From Streptomyces sp. MMG1533 (GTDB lineage: Bacteria; Actinomycetota; Actinomycetes; Streptomycetales; Streptomycetaceae), in NCBI RefSeq assembly GCF_001279775.1, contig NZ_LGDG01000213.1:186001-250000 (forward strand): a stretch of 64,000 bases of DNA. Direction: 5' to 3'. This document shows, one piece after another, positions 17,643 through 26,993 of the stretch (positions within the stretch are counted from its first letter, which is position 1; the number at the start of each line of letters is the position of its first letter). The position numbers and the translations under genes are program-made. Under the pieces are notes generated by a model, which was not told the DNA's origin, searched no databases, and saw only the letters and a list, made by a program, of their open reading frames with translations.

Positions 17643-17917
17643 CCGTGCTCGTCGTACTCGGCGGCGAGGACGCGGCTGTCGTGTGCGATGAGGAAGTCGG
17701 CGGGAAAGCCGAGCCGACCGCGTTGGGGGCTGGTCGCGGGCAGGCGCTCCCGCCCGCGGCCAACCTCCCGTGCGCCGCTGAGGACCGCCCGGACGATCGG
17801 TCTCCAAGCTCGCGGGCTGAACAGGGCGCGGGGCGACCGTTCCACACCGAACTCCGCGTACAGCCGCCTGGTGGGGGAGGCGACGACGGCGGACGGGGGA
17901 TCGGTCGTGTGGGGCAA
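17643..17917 (-). pseudogene. AhpC/TSA peroxiredoxin-like C-terminal fragment
   Basis: The minus-strand frame reads LYAEFGVERSPRALFSPRAW and then GFPADFLIAHDSRVLAAEYDEHG, matching the C-terminal half of peroxiredoxin-like AhpC/TSA proteins. The catalytic cysteine half is missing and the frame then runs into the antisense of the VOC gene. It is a gene remnant. Confidence 0.6.
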
Positions 17918-18102
17918 CAGTTCCTCGGCTGGCGAGTGGAAGACCGCGCCCTCGCGTACACCGGCGGCCTCGATCCGAGGGCGGGAACGGCGACCTGGTC
18001 GCTGGAGACAGCGGTGAGATTGCGCTCGTTCACGGTGGAACCGGGCTCCACCGGACTAGGGGACAGGCGCTTGGACGTCCCCTTCTGCTGCCGATCGTCA
18101 TG

Positions 18103-18171
18103 CCCCGCCGGGCGCGGGTAGTCGAACGCCTCCCGCAGGATGTACACCACCCGCTCGTTGGGGGAAAGACG
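18103..18171 (-). pseudogene. ECF sigma factor (SigJ-like) fragment
   Basis: The minus-strand frame reads LSPNERVVYILREAFDYP, the conserved block at the start of region 4 of SigJ-type ECF sigma factors. A stop codon lies directly before it and the helix-turn-helix that should follow is absent. Only about 20 codons survive. Confidence 0.65.
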
Positions 18172-19134
18172 CTAGGCGCTGTCCTTCACGGCTGTACCTG
18201 AACCACCCCGGGAACGAGGCGAGGGGCTGCGGCGGAGCGGCGTCGCCGGCCGTGCAGTTCGCGATGGGCGGCGACCGCCCCGGATGCAGAGGGACGGCGC
18301 CCGTGGAGATCAGGCCGCGGGCGTCGAGGAACTGGGTGCCGAGGGCCGGGGCGTGGACCAGGCGGGTGGCCCGGCGAACCAGGGCGTGGGTGAGGGCGGC
18401 GGCGACGGTGGCAGGGAGGCCGGGGCGGCAGAGCAGAAGGCCGGCGACGCCGATGATGGGACTTCGGGGGGCTCCCGGTACACCCGGCCGGCACCGGCAC
18501 CGTCACCGCCTCCAGACCCGATCCTGCCGGGCCGAGGCCGGCGCGCAGCCCGGCTCGTCGACGCGGCGCTGCGCAACCGGACCCTTCCCCACCCTGCCCA
18601 CGCGTACTCGGCACACCCCAGGCCCTGAGCGGCCGTCAGCGGTGCCGGTTCGAGGCCACGATGGACAACCTCGGCGACAACCGAGCGACTGGCGGCCGGT
18701 AACGCCGGACACGTCGAGTTCGCAGGTCCCGCGGTAATCGGAGAGCATGGGACTCCACGCTCCGTCAGGAGCCCATCGTCGGGGCGGGGGATCCGGTCCG
18801 GTTTCCGCGACCTTCATTTTCACGCATGCCGCGGTATCTCGCGAGGCGACGCGGTATTTCTCCGTGCGCGTGCGGGAAATGGCAATCCCGGTAAGCTGGA
18901 CGGAGGACACGTCGATGTCTCGGTGTAGAAGTAGCCCGCATAACGGCGACCGTGTATACCGGAGGCCGTGTATACCGGAAATCGTGTTCACAGGCGACCA
19001 AGGCCGAGTCCCGGCCCGGGGCCCGGAGAGTTCTCCTTTGTCGGCCCGATCCCACGGGCTTCTCCGCCGCCACCCGGTGCTGTTCTCCCAGCTCGGCTAG
19101 CCTGACAAGTGGCCCTCTCTGGAGGTTAGTTGGG

Positions 19135-22100
19135 ATGAACGCGCGACTGCGAAGCCAAGCTGTGATGGCCGCCGTCAGCTCATGCATTGTCGTGCTGACC
19201 GCGTTCTACTACATATTTCCGGAGCAGCGGCTGCTCTTCGTCGCCATTGGAGCGACCGGCGTCATCGGTATCGTCCTGGGTGTCTTTCTCAACCGCCCGG
19301 CGCATCGACTCCCGTGGCTGTTGCTCGCCGCGGGAAACTTTGCCTTCTGCGCAGGCCAGGCCACCCAGATCATCCTCATCCAGTTGCTCCACGAGGAGAT
19401 CCCATTCCCGTCGATCGCCGACGGCTTCTATCTCGCGGCATATCCGCTCTATGCGGCCGGGCTGCTGGGCTTCGTGCACTGGCGCACGAGTTGGCGCGAC
19501 CGGGCGAGCCTCGTCGACGCGCTGACGCTGACAGTCGGCCTGGCGCTGCTGTCGTGGCTCTTCCTCATCGATCCGTACGCCCGCGTCGAGGGTCTCACCT
19601 GGGTGCAGAAGGCGTTCGCCATCGCCTATCCGCTCGGCGACATCCTCGTATTGGCGATGCTGCTGCGGCTGCTCGTCGGCCGCGGCGGCAAGAGCCGCTC
19701 GCTCATGCTGCTCACCGCGGGCACCCTCGGCCTGCTCACCGCCGACGTGCTCTACGGCCTGATCCAGCTGAACGGGACGTGGCGCACGGGTAGCGCGGTC
19801 GAACTCGGCTGGGCCGTCCTGTACGGCGCCTGGGCGGCCGCCGCGCTCCATCCGTCCATGCGCTTGCTGACGCAGCCGGTGCCATGGCGAGCCGAGACCG
19901 GCACGGGCCGGCTGAGCCTGCTCACCCTGGCGTCGCTGATCGCGCCGGCCATCCTCCTGACGGAGGCGGTGCGCGGCGTGAGGTCCAACGTCGGCGTCAT
20001 CGGGGTCTTCTCCGCGGTGCTCTTCCTCCTCGTGCTCTACCGCCTGGCGGGCGTGGTGGCGACCCACCGGCAGGCGGTCGGCCGGGAGAAGGTGCTGCGC
20101 AACGCGGTGTCGTCGCTGGGCGGAGCGGGTGATCTGCGGGATGTGGCCGCCGCCGTCCACTCCGCGGTGACGGAGCTGCTGTCGCACGGCCCGCCGCGTT
20201 CCGCGCTGCTCACCCTGCCGGACAACACCCTCTGGGTGAACGGGGCGCACGGCGCCCTGCGCGGGCCCCTGGCCGCGCGGGCGACCGCAGCCGTACGGGA
20301 ACTGATCGCGTCCGGCGAGAACCGCCTGGTGACTCTCGACGGCGTGGGGCCCGATCTTGCCGCTCACCTCACGGGCTCGGACGACGAGCCGACCCGCACC
20401 GGCCACGCGCTGGTCTGCCCGCTCGCCGCGCAGGATCACCCCTCGGGCGATCCGCTGATCGGGGTGCTGATCGTGGCCGGGGAGGAGCACGACCTGCTCG
20501 TGCTCCGCGACACGCTGGCGACTCTCGCCGCACAGGCAGCACTTGCCGCGGCGCGGGTCACCCTCGCGCAGGAGGTCAACCGGCGCAACAGCGAGATGTA
20601 TTTCCGCACGCTGGTGCAGAACGCCTCCGACGTCATCCTGATCCTCGACGACGACGACCGGGTCCGTTACGCCAGTCCCTCCGCCGACCAGGTGCTCGGC
20701 ATTCCGGATCTGGAGGGCACCCTCCTCGTCGATCTGGTGCCACCGCAGGACAGCCGCGCGGTGGTCGAGAAGCTCGGCCGGATACGGAGCCGCGAGCCCC
20801 AGACCAGGCGCGAGCACTGGCGCATGATCCGCGCCGACCGGTCGTCCATCGAGGTCGAGCTGAGGTGGAGCGACCTGCGGGAGGAGGCGACCGTCGGTGG
20901 AGTGGTGCTCACCTTGCGGGACGTGACCGAACAGCGCAAACTCGAACGCGAACTCACCCACCAGGCGTTCCATGACTCGCTCACCAACCTGGCCAACCGC
21001 GTGCTCTTCCAGGACCGGGTCACCCACGCCCTGGCGCAGGCTCAGCGCGACGGCACGGTGGTCGGCGTGCTCTTCGTCGACGTGGACGACTTCAAGGTCG
21101 TCAACGACATGCACGGCCACGGTGTGGGCGACGAACTCCTGGTCGCGCTGTCACTGCGACTGCAGACCACCGTCCGTGCCTCCGACACCGCCGCGCGCAT
21201 CGGCGGTGACGAGTTCGCACTGCTGGTCGAGGGCTCAGCCACGATAGAGGGCGTGGAGCGGTTCACCGAACACGTGATGACGGTGTTCGCGGAACCGTTC
21301 CGGCTCAGTGTGGGGCCGATGAGCACGTACGCCAGCATCGGCGTCGCGACGACGGAAGACAGCATCGACTCGGTCGAACTGCTGACACACGCCGATCTCG
21401 CGCTGTACTCGGCGAAGACGGCGGGCAAGCGCCAGTGGCGCCGCTACCACTCGGAACTGCAGAGCGGCATGGCCGAGCGTGCCAATTTGCAGGAGGCCCT
21501 GGACAGTTCGTCGATCGAGACTTCGTTCCTGGTGCTTTACCAGCCCATTGTGGAGCTGGCCAGTGGTCAGATCGCCGGCTTCGAGGCGCTCGTTCGCTGG
21601 CCCCACTCCACGCGCGGCATGGTGCTTCCGGAGCAGTTCATCACGCTGGCCGAGGAGAGCGGGCAGATCGTCCCGCTCGGCGCCTGGGTGCTTGACCAGG
21701 CCGCGGCCGAGGCGGTCCGGTGGAAGGACTCCGTGCTGCGCGGCGGGACGGCCGACCGCAACGCGCCTTATATCAGCGTGAACGTGTCGCCGCGTCAGTT
21801 CCGGGACGAGGAGTTCTACAACGTGGTCCGGCGTGCCCTGGATCTCTCCGGCATCGAACCGTCGTCTCTCGTACTGGAACTGACCGAGAGTGTGCTGATG
21901 TACAACGACGAACGTATCCTCGCTGAGATGAATTCGCTCACAGACCTGGGTATCCGTATCGCGATTGACGATTTCGGAACGGGATACTCGTCGCTGAGCT
22001 ATCTGCGTGAGTTCCCCATCTCGATACTCAAGATCGACAAGTCGTTTGTCGACGAGCTGGGGCGCTCGCCGGAACAGTACGCTCTTGTCGAGGGCATCGC

Positions 22101-22314
22101 GCATCTCGCGGACACGCTCGGCCTCACGGTGATCGCCGAAGGGGTGGAGAACGTGAGGCAGCAGGAATTGCTGATCTCCATGGGCTGCCGACTCGCTCAG
22201 GGGTACCTCTTCGCCGAACCGGTCAGCGCCGAGGAGGCGGAGCAACTCGTCCTCGCGCCGCCGCTCGGCCGCCTGGCCGGATTGCCTGTGAGGCCCGCGG
22301 AAGGGGAGCGGTGA
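19135..22314 (+). CDS. Membrane GGDEF-EAL c-di-GMP signalling protein with PAS domain
   Basis: This 1059-residue protein has about nine N-terminal transmembrane segments (roughly 1-305), a GAF-like linker, a PAS domain (about 480-600), a GGDEF domain (GGDEF at 690-694) and an EAL domain (EAL at 817-819). The inhibitory-site RASD lies five residues before GGDEF. The EAL domain retains VNVSPRQF, LELTES, IDDFGTGYSS, LKIDKS and AEGVE, so both cyclase and phosphodiesterase activities look possible. I chose the ATG at 19135 because GGAGG lies nine nt upstream. It resembles Streptomyces RmdA/RmdB-type dual enzymes and shares its membrane domain with the GGDEF protein at 35440. It lies 71 nt before the NRPS gene. 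Confidence 0.92.
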   Translation: MNARLRSQAVMAAVSSCIVVLTAFYYIFPEQRLLFVAIGATGVIGIVLGVFLNRPAHRLPWLLLAAGNFAFCAGQATQIILIQLLHEEIPFPSIADGFYLAAYPLYAAGLLGFVHWRTSWRDRASLVDALTLTVGLALLSWLFLIDPYARVEGLTWVQKAFAIAYPLGDILVLAMLLRLLVGRGGKSRSLMLLTAGTLGLLTADVLYGLIQLNGTWRTGSAVELGWAVLYGAWAAAALHPSMRLLTQPVPWRAETGTGRLSLLTLASLIAPAILLTEAVRGVRSNVGVIGVFSAVLFLLVLYRLAGVVATHRQAVGREKVLRNAVSSLGGAGDLRDVAAAVHSAVTELLSHGPPRSALLTLPDNTLWVNGAHGALRGPLAARATAAVRELIASGENRLVTLDGVGPDLAAHLTGSDDEPTRTGHALVCPLAAQDHPSGDPLIGVLIVAGEEHDLLVLRDTLATLAAQAALAAARVTLAQEVNRRNSEMYFRTLVQNASDVILILDDDDRVRYASPSADQVLGIPDLEGTLLVDLVPPQDSRAVVEKLGRIRSREPQTRREHWRMIRADRSSIEVELRWSDLREEATVGGVVLTLRDVTEQRKLERELTHQAFHDSLTNLANRVLFQDRVTHALAQAQRDGTVVGVLFVDVDDFKVVNDMHGHGVGDELLVALSLRLQTTVRASDTAARIGGDEFALLVEGSATIEGVERFTEHVMTVFAEPFRLSVGPMSTYASIGVATTEDSIDSVELLTHADLALYSAKTAGKRQWRRYHSELQSGMAERANLQEALDSSSIETSFLVLYQPIVELASGQIAGFEALVRWPHSTRGMVLPEQFITLAEESGQIVPLGAWVLDQAAAEAVRWKDSVLRGGTADRNAPYISVNVSPRQFRDEEFYNVVRRALDLSGIEPSSLVLELTESVLMYNDERILAEMNSLTDLGIRIAIDDFGTGYSSLSYLREFPISILKIDKSFVDELGRSPEQYALVEGIAHLADTLGLTVIAEGVENVRQQELLISMGCRLAQGYLFAEPVSAEEAEQLVLAPPLGRLAGLPVRPAEGER

Positions 22315-22385
22315 TGGCGGCGGACCTTTCCCGCTAGGGGTGCAGATCGTGCTCCGCAGGACGCCGCGCGAGGCAGGAGGCCCGA

Positions 22386-25300
22386 GTGACGGAACGTGAG
22401 CACATGTCGGCAGAGTCGGCTGCACCGTGCGTCGTGCTGTGCAACGACGAGGAGCAGTACGCGATCTGGCCCGCCGACCGCCGGATTCCGGCCGGGTGGC
22501 GTCGGGTCGGCGGACCGGAGTCCGCCGAGTGGTGCGCGAGTCTGGTCGACCGCCTGTGGACCGACATGCGGCCCGCGAGCGCCCGCGCCGAGCGGCGGTC
22601 TTCGGAATCCTGGCCGAGCACCGTGCCCGAGCTGGTCCGGGAGCGGGCGAGGCGTGAGCCGTCCGCTCTCGCGGTGCTCTCGGACGACGACCGGCTCAGC
22701 TACGCCGAGCTGAGCGGCCGCGCCGACCGGCTTGCCGACCAGCTGCGGGAGTCGGGCGTCGGCGCGGAGTCAATCGTCACCGTGTGCCTCGACCGCGTGC
22801 CCGAGCTCATCGTCGCGCTGCTGGCGGTGCTGGGCTCCGGAGGGGCGTTCCTGCCCCTCGACCCGGCGACTCCGCGGCAACGGATGGTCGCACTGATCGG
22901 GGAGACCGGTTCACGCCTCATCGTCTCGAGCCGCGAGCACGCCCCGATGTTCGCCGGGTGCGAGGCGCGGATCGTCTACGCCGGGGCCGCCGGAGAACCG
23001 GCCAAGCAGGCGCCGCTCGAGGCATCGCGGCCGGCACGCGGCCCCCGGCCGGACGACCTCGCCTACGTGATCTACACCTCCGGATCCACCGGACCCCCCA
23101 AGGGCGTGATGATCAGCCACCGGTCGCTGGCCCAGTCCCTCACCGCGGTGGCCCGGGCATACGAACTCACGCCCTGCGACCGGGTGCTGCACGCCGCGGC
23201 GCTCGGCTTCGACACCTCACTGGAGCAGATCTTCGCGCCGCTGATCAGCGGCGCGACGCTCATCCTGGCGGGAACACCGACGTGGGCGCCCACCGACCTG
23301 CTGCGCCGCCTGCCCGAGTACGGGATCACCGTCGCCGACCTGCCCCCCGCGTACTGGCACCGGGTCGTCTCCGTCGCGGAGCGCGGCGAGATCCTCGCGT
23401 CGCTGAGGCTCGTCATCGTCGGCGGCGAGATCGTCACCGCGAAGGACTGCCGCGCCGTTCTGCGCCGGATTCCCGGCGCACGGCTCGTCAACGCCTACGG
23501 GCTGACCGAGACCACCATCACCTCCACGCTCTGCGACCTGAACCAGGAAGTGCTTGCCGCGCCGGACACCGCCGTCGCCCCGGTCGGCAGGCCCCTGGAG
23601 GGGAGTCACGTCCATGTGCTCGACGCCGAACTGCGCCCGGTGGAGCCGGGCGAGCGCGGCGAGATCTACATCGGTGGTCAGGGTCTGGCGCGTGGTGTCT
23701 GGCGGCAACCCGCCCTGACCGCACGGCAGTTCCTGCCCGATCCGCACGGCTCCGCGCCGGGGGACCGGATGTATCGCACCGGGGATCTGGGCCGCCGGCG
23801 CTCGGACGGGAACCTGGAAGTCCTGGGCCGGGTCGACGACCAGATGAAGATCCGCGGGTTCCGGGTGGACCCCGCCGAGATCGAGGCCGCGCTCGTCTCC
23901 CGCCCGGAGATCGGCCAGGCGATGGTGGTGGCTCGGGCGCGCGACAACGGCGACCGGGACCTGATCGCGTACTACACGCCGGCCTCGCCGCCGGCGGCCG
24001 GCGACGAGGCGGTGCTCCGCGCACGGCTGCGGTCGGCACTCGCCGAGGTCCTGCCGGGCTACATGATTCCGGCAGCCTTCCACGCGGTGGAACGGCTGCC
24101 CGTCGCGCCCAGCGGAAAGCTCGACCGCAGGGCCGTGCCGGAATCCGGGACCGCGACGACGACGGCTGACGCCGACGACCGTCCGGTGCCGCAGGGGCTG
24201 GCCCAGCTGTGGTGTCAGATCCTGGGTGTGGACTACGTCCGTCCGAAGGACGACTTCTTCGAGCTGGGCGGCAACTCGCTGCTGGCCATGGAGATGCTCG
24301 CCCGGACCCGCGTCATATTCGGCATCGGCGTCACACAGATCCGCGACCTGACCCGTTCACTGCTGCGGCAGCCGATGCTCGCCGCGTTCGCCGAGTCCGT
24401 CCGCCAGGCACGTGCCGGCACACTGACCCACCCGGACGGCGGGAGCGTCGACTTCGCCTCGGAGACCGATCGGCGCGTTCCGGCGGTGGGCCGTGCCGCG
24501 CCGGCTCCGGATTACCGGCACCTCGGCGACGTCCTTCTCACCGGGGCGACGGGATTCTGCGGCGCGCACATGATCGACGAGCTGCTGCGCAGCACGACGG
24601 GCCGGATCTTTTGCCTGGTCAGGGCCTCAGACGAGCAGCACGGCATGGAGATGATCCGCGCGAGCCACCAGCGGTACGTCCTCAGCGATCTGTCCAGCGA
24701 GCGCATCCAGCCGGTCGTCGGCGACCTGGGCAAGCCGGGACTGGGGCTGTCTCCCGGCCGGTTCGAGGAGCTCGGATCGACCATCGACGCCGTCTACCAC
24801 TTCGGCGGCCAGGTCAACTTCATCTACCCGTACCACGAGTTGCGCGCGGCCAACGTCGACGGAACATACGAGATCATCCGCCTCGCCGCCGACCGGGCCG
24901 TCCCCGTCCACTTCACCTCCAGCATGGCGGTGCTCGCCGGATTCGGGCCGGCCGGGGTGCGCGAGGTGACCGAGAGCATGCCGCTGGGCTTCCCGGAATA
25001 TCTGTCGGTGGGATACGTGGAGACCAAATGGGTCGCCGAGGCGCTGCTGAAGAAGGCATCCGACGCGGGCTTGCCGGTCGCCGTCTACCGCCTGATGGAC
25101 ATCACGGGCAGCAGCGGAACCGGCGTGATGAACACCAACAGCGAGATGGCCGCCCTCATCAACTTCATCGCGCGGACCGGTCTGTGCCCCGACGTCCGGC
25201 TGCCGCTGGACTTCCTGCCGGCCGACTGCCTCGCCCGTGCCATCGGACACATCTCAACCCGCCATCCCGCGCGCGGCGAGATCTACCACCTCACCAACCC

Positions 25301-25673
25301 CCGTCCCACGCTGCTGGATTCGCTGGCCGAGCGCATGCGCCAGCGGGGTTACCCGGTCCAGGAGATCCCATACGCCGAGTGGATCGCCGCTCTGGTGAAG
25401 TACGCGGCCGGGCACCCCACCGACCCGCTGACCCCGTTCGTCCCGCTCTTCGTCGACCTGTGCCACCGCGCCGACATCACCGTGAGCGAGATGTACTTCC
25501 AGGGCGTTTTCCCGGAGTTCACCCGCGGCAACGCGGAACGGGCACTGGTGGACGCCGGGATCGACATTCCGCCCGTGGACGAGGAGATGATGGACCGCTA
25601 CATCGACTTCCTCCAACAGGCAGACTACGTCCGGCCGGTGAAGAGCCGAGGGCAGGGAGCGGCACGGTGGTGA
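22386..25673 (+). CDS. NRPS-like MbtH-adenylation-carrier-thioester reductase fusion
   Basis: This is a 1095-residue single-module synthetase. Residues about 15-65 form an MbtH-like domain (VLCNDEEQYAIWPADRRIPAGWR, LWTDMRP). An adenylation domain follows (about 80-590: YTSGSTGPPKGVMISH, NAYGLTETT, YRTGDL, PSGKLDR). A carrier domain carries the phosphopantetheine serine at S631 (FFELGGNSL), and a reductase domain spans about 715-1080 (LLTGATGFCG, GYVETKW). There is no condensation domain. It should activate an amino acid (FDTSLEQ keeps the core-4 Asp) and release a product reductively as aldehyde or alcohol. GTG at 22386 follows CAGGAGG. Its stop overlaps the tRNA-transferase start. Confidence 0.93.
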   Translation: MTEREHMSAESAAPCVVLCNDEEQYAIWPADRRIPAGWRRVGGPESAEWCASLVDRLWTDMRPASARAERRSSESWPSTVPELVRERARREPSALAVLSDDDRLSYAELSGRADRLADQLRESGVGAESIVTVCLDRVPELIVALLAVLGSGGAFLPLDPATPRQRMVALIGETGSRLIVSSREHAPMFAGCEARIVYAGAAGEPAKQAPLEASRPARGPRPDDLAYVIYTSGSTGPPKGVMISHRSLAQSLTAVARAYELTPCDRVLHAAALGFDTSLEQIFAPLISGATLILAGTPTWAPTDLLRRLPEYGITVADLPPAYWHRVVSVAERGEILASLRLVIVGGEIVTAKDCRAVLRRIPGARLVNAYGLTETTITSTLCDLNQEVLAAPDTAVAPVGRPLEGSHVHVLDAELRPVEPGERGEIYIGGQGLARGVWRQPALTARQFLPDPHGSAPGDRMYRTGDLGRRRSDGNLEVLGRVDDQMKIRGFRVDPAEIEAALVSRPEIGQAMVVARARDNGDRDLIAYYTPASPPAAGDEAVLRARLRSALAEVLPGYMIPAAFHAVERLPVAPSGKLDRRAVPESGTATTTADADDRPVPQGLAQLWCQILGVDYVRPKDDFFELGGNSLLAMEMLARTRVIFGIGVTQIRDLTRSLLRQPMLAAFAESVRQARAGTLTHPDGGSVDFASETDRRVPAVGRAAPAPDYRHLGDVLLTGATGFCGAHMIDELLRSTTGRIFCLVRASDEQHGMEMIRASHQRYVLSDLSSERIQPVVGDLGKPGLGLSPGRFEELGSTIDAVYHFGGQVNFIYPYHELRAANVDGTYEIIRLAADRAVPVHFTSSMAVLAGFGPAGVREVTESMPLGFPEYLSVGYVETKWVAEALLKKASDAGLPVAVYRLMDITGSSGTGVMNTNSEMAALINFIARTGLCPDVRLPLDFLPADCLARAIGHISTRHPARGEIYHLTNPRPTLLDSLAERMRQRGYPVQEIPYAEWIAALVKYAAGHPTDPLTPFVPLFVDLCHRADITVSEMYFQGVFPEFTRGNAERALVDAGIDIPPVDEEMMDRYIDFLQQADYVRPVKSRGQGAARW

Positions 25674-26458
25674 GCCGTTGCCCCGGCTGGGAGTCGCTGG
25701 ACGTGCTGGAAGCGGCGCCCGACGGTCCGGTGGCCTTCTCCGCCGACCTCAGTCCCGCCGGCCTCCTGGCGGCGTACCGAGCCGGGGTCTATCCGTTCCC
25801 GGCCTCCGACGAGTACACCCGCGCCCTCAACGAGGTGGTCTTCGCCGACGAGGTCGAGGAGGGCCGCATCCCGCTCGTGGGGGAGGAACCGGCCGATCCC
25901 TTCGCCGTCTCCTGGTGGTCACCCGACCCCAGGCCGGTGCTGCCCGTCTCGGCCACGCACCTCAGCCGGAGCCTCGCCCGGCGGCTGCGCAACCGGCTGC
26001 CGTGGTCCACCAGCCTGGACCAGGGGTTCGAGCGGGTCGTGCGCGAATGCCGCGGCGACCGTGTCCCGCTGTGGCTCACCGAAGAGCTGATCGCGAGCTT
26101 GGTCCGCCTGCACGATCTGGGTCATGCCCACAGCGTCGAGGTGTGGGAGGACGGCAATCTGGTCGGGGGCGTCTTCGGCCTCAGGGTCGGTTCGGTCTTC
26201 AGCATGGACTCGATGTTCTGCCGGCGTCCCGGCGCCTCGAAGGTCGCGGTGAGCGACCTCGCGGCGCGTTTCGCTCAGGCCGGGGGCGAGCTGCTCGACG
26301 CCCAGCGGGACAGCCCGCACGTCCGCGACCTCGGCGGCATTCTCGTACCGCGAGAGCAGTACGTGCGGCATCTGCGCCGCACCGCGTGTGACAGCCTCCC
26401 GATGCCCACCGCCACCTTGCCCGCCGGCCGTCTCGCCCAGCCGACGGGATCGCGCTGA
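25667..26458 (+). CDS. Leucyl/phenylalanyl-tRNA-protein transferase homologue coupled to the NRPS
   Basis: This protein of about 263 residues belongs to the L/F-tRNA transferase (Aat) family. SADLSPAGLLAAYRAGVYPF, SWWSPDPRPVL, GHAHSVEVW, GGVFGLRVGSVFSMDSMF and ELLDAQ are present. The catalytic Asp and Gln correspond to D211 and Q213; the usual glutamate of GESMF is D181. It starts at GTG 25667 or 25670, overlapping the NRPS stop, with AGGGAG upstream, so it is translationally coupled. In housekeeping form the enzyme adds Leu or Phe to N-degron proteins. Here it probably transfers an aminoacyl group from tRNA onto the NRPS-bound amino acid or product, replacing a condensation domain. Confidence 0.9.
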   Translation: MVSRCPGWESLDVLEAAPDGPVAFSADLSPAGLLAAYRAGVYPFPASDEYTRALNEVVFADEVEEGRIPLVGEEPADPFAVSWWSPDPRPVLPVSATHLSRSLARRLRNRLPWSTSLDQGFERVVRECRGDRVPLWLTEELIASLVRLHDLGHAHSVEVWEDGNLVGGVFGLRVGSVFSMDSMFCRRPGASKVAVSDLAARFAQAGGELLDAQRDSPHVRDLGGILVPREQYVRHLRRTACDSLPMPTATLPAGRLAQPTGSR

Positions 26459-26594
26459 CCGTATTCGTCGCGCCGCCCGGCGCCCCGGGCCTCGAGCGGC
26501 TTCAGGGCGGTGGGGTTGGTGGGTCATATGTGGTGAAAGTGAGTTATTGGTTCTAATTTGTGACTGACGGTCTGACTTCGTGGACAGGACGGTG

Positions 26595-26993
26595 ATGTTC
26601 CCACCGCGCGTACTCGTGATCGAGGACGACCAGGACGTGAGCGCCCTGCTGGAGCGCCACTTCCGCGAGCGGGGATGCCCCGTGGCCGTCGCGCATTCAG
26701 GGGAAGCGGGGCTCGGCCTCGCCTTCGCCGACCCTCCGGACATCGCGGTCGTCGACGTGATGCTGCCCGGCATCGACGGACGGGAGGTCGTCCGCAGGTT
26801 GCGGGCGGACGAGCGGACGAGGAGATGCCGTCTGGTCGTCTCCTCGGTGCTCGACCCGGAAGATCTGATCGGCCTCGCCGACGAGGTGCTGGTCAAGCCG
26901 TTCCGGCAGGCGGCCGTGACGCGGCTCGTGGACTCCTACCGAAGCTCCGTGGTCCAGGAGTCCCAGGAGTCCCAGGAGTCCCAGGAGGAGTAA
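26595..26993 (+). CDS. Receiver-only response regulator 1
   Basis: This 132-residue protein is a lone receiver domain with acidic pair D11-D12 (IEDDQD), phospho-acceptor D54 (VVDVMLPG) and K101 (LVKPF), and no output domain. I prefer the ATG at 26595 (AGGAC upstream) over GTG at 26580. Its last residues are repeated Gln-Glu-Ser units from a 9-nt DNA repeat that also supplies the ribosome site of the next gene. The stop overlaps the next ATG (TAATG). It is the first of five coupled genes ending in a histidine kinase, which probably phosphorylates it. Confidence 0.87.
   Translation: MFPPRVLVIEDDQDVSALLERHFRERGCPVAVAHSGEAGLGLAFADPPDIAVVDVMLPGIDGREVVRRLRADERTRRCRLVVSSVLDPEDLIGLADEVLVKPFRQAAVTRLVDSYRSSVVQESQESQESQEE
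26952..26987. repeat. 9-nt tandem repeat carrying the next gene's ribosome site
   Basis: Four near-identical units of TCCCAGGAG end directly before GAG-TAA-TG. They encode the Gln-Glu-Ser tail of regulator 1 and each contains AGGAG, the last one placed to serve the start at 26993. Copy-number change by slippage would keep the frame and vary the number of Shine-Dalgarno-like sequences. Confidence 0.85.

Larger units (their letters stand above)
17643..19134. other. Decayed region without intact genes
   Basis: About 1.5 kb between the VOC gene and the GGDEF-EAL gene holds no intact gene. I recognise an AhpC/TSA-like C-terminal fragment and a SigJ-type sigma-factor fragment, both on the minus strand. 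The GC-rich stretch 18200-18700 has open frames but no recognisable family. Two copies of a 14-bp direct repeat (CCGTGTATACCGGA) lie close together near 18951-18980. Confidence 0.6.

Noticed and set aside
18186..18737. Open frames in the GC-rich stretch upstream of the GGDEF-EAL gene
   Set aside because: Frames on both strands are low-complexity and none shows a conserved motif.
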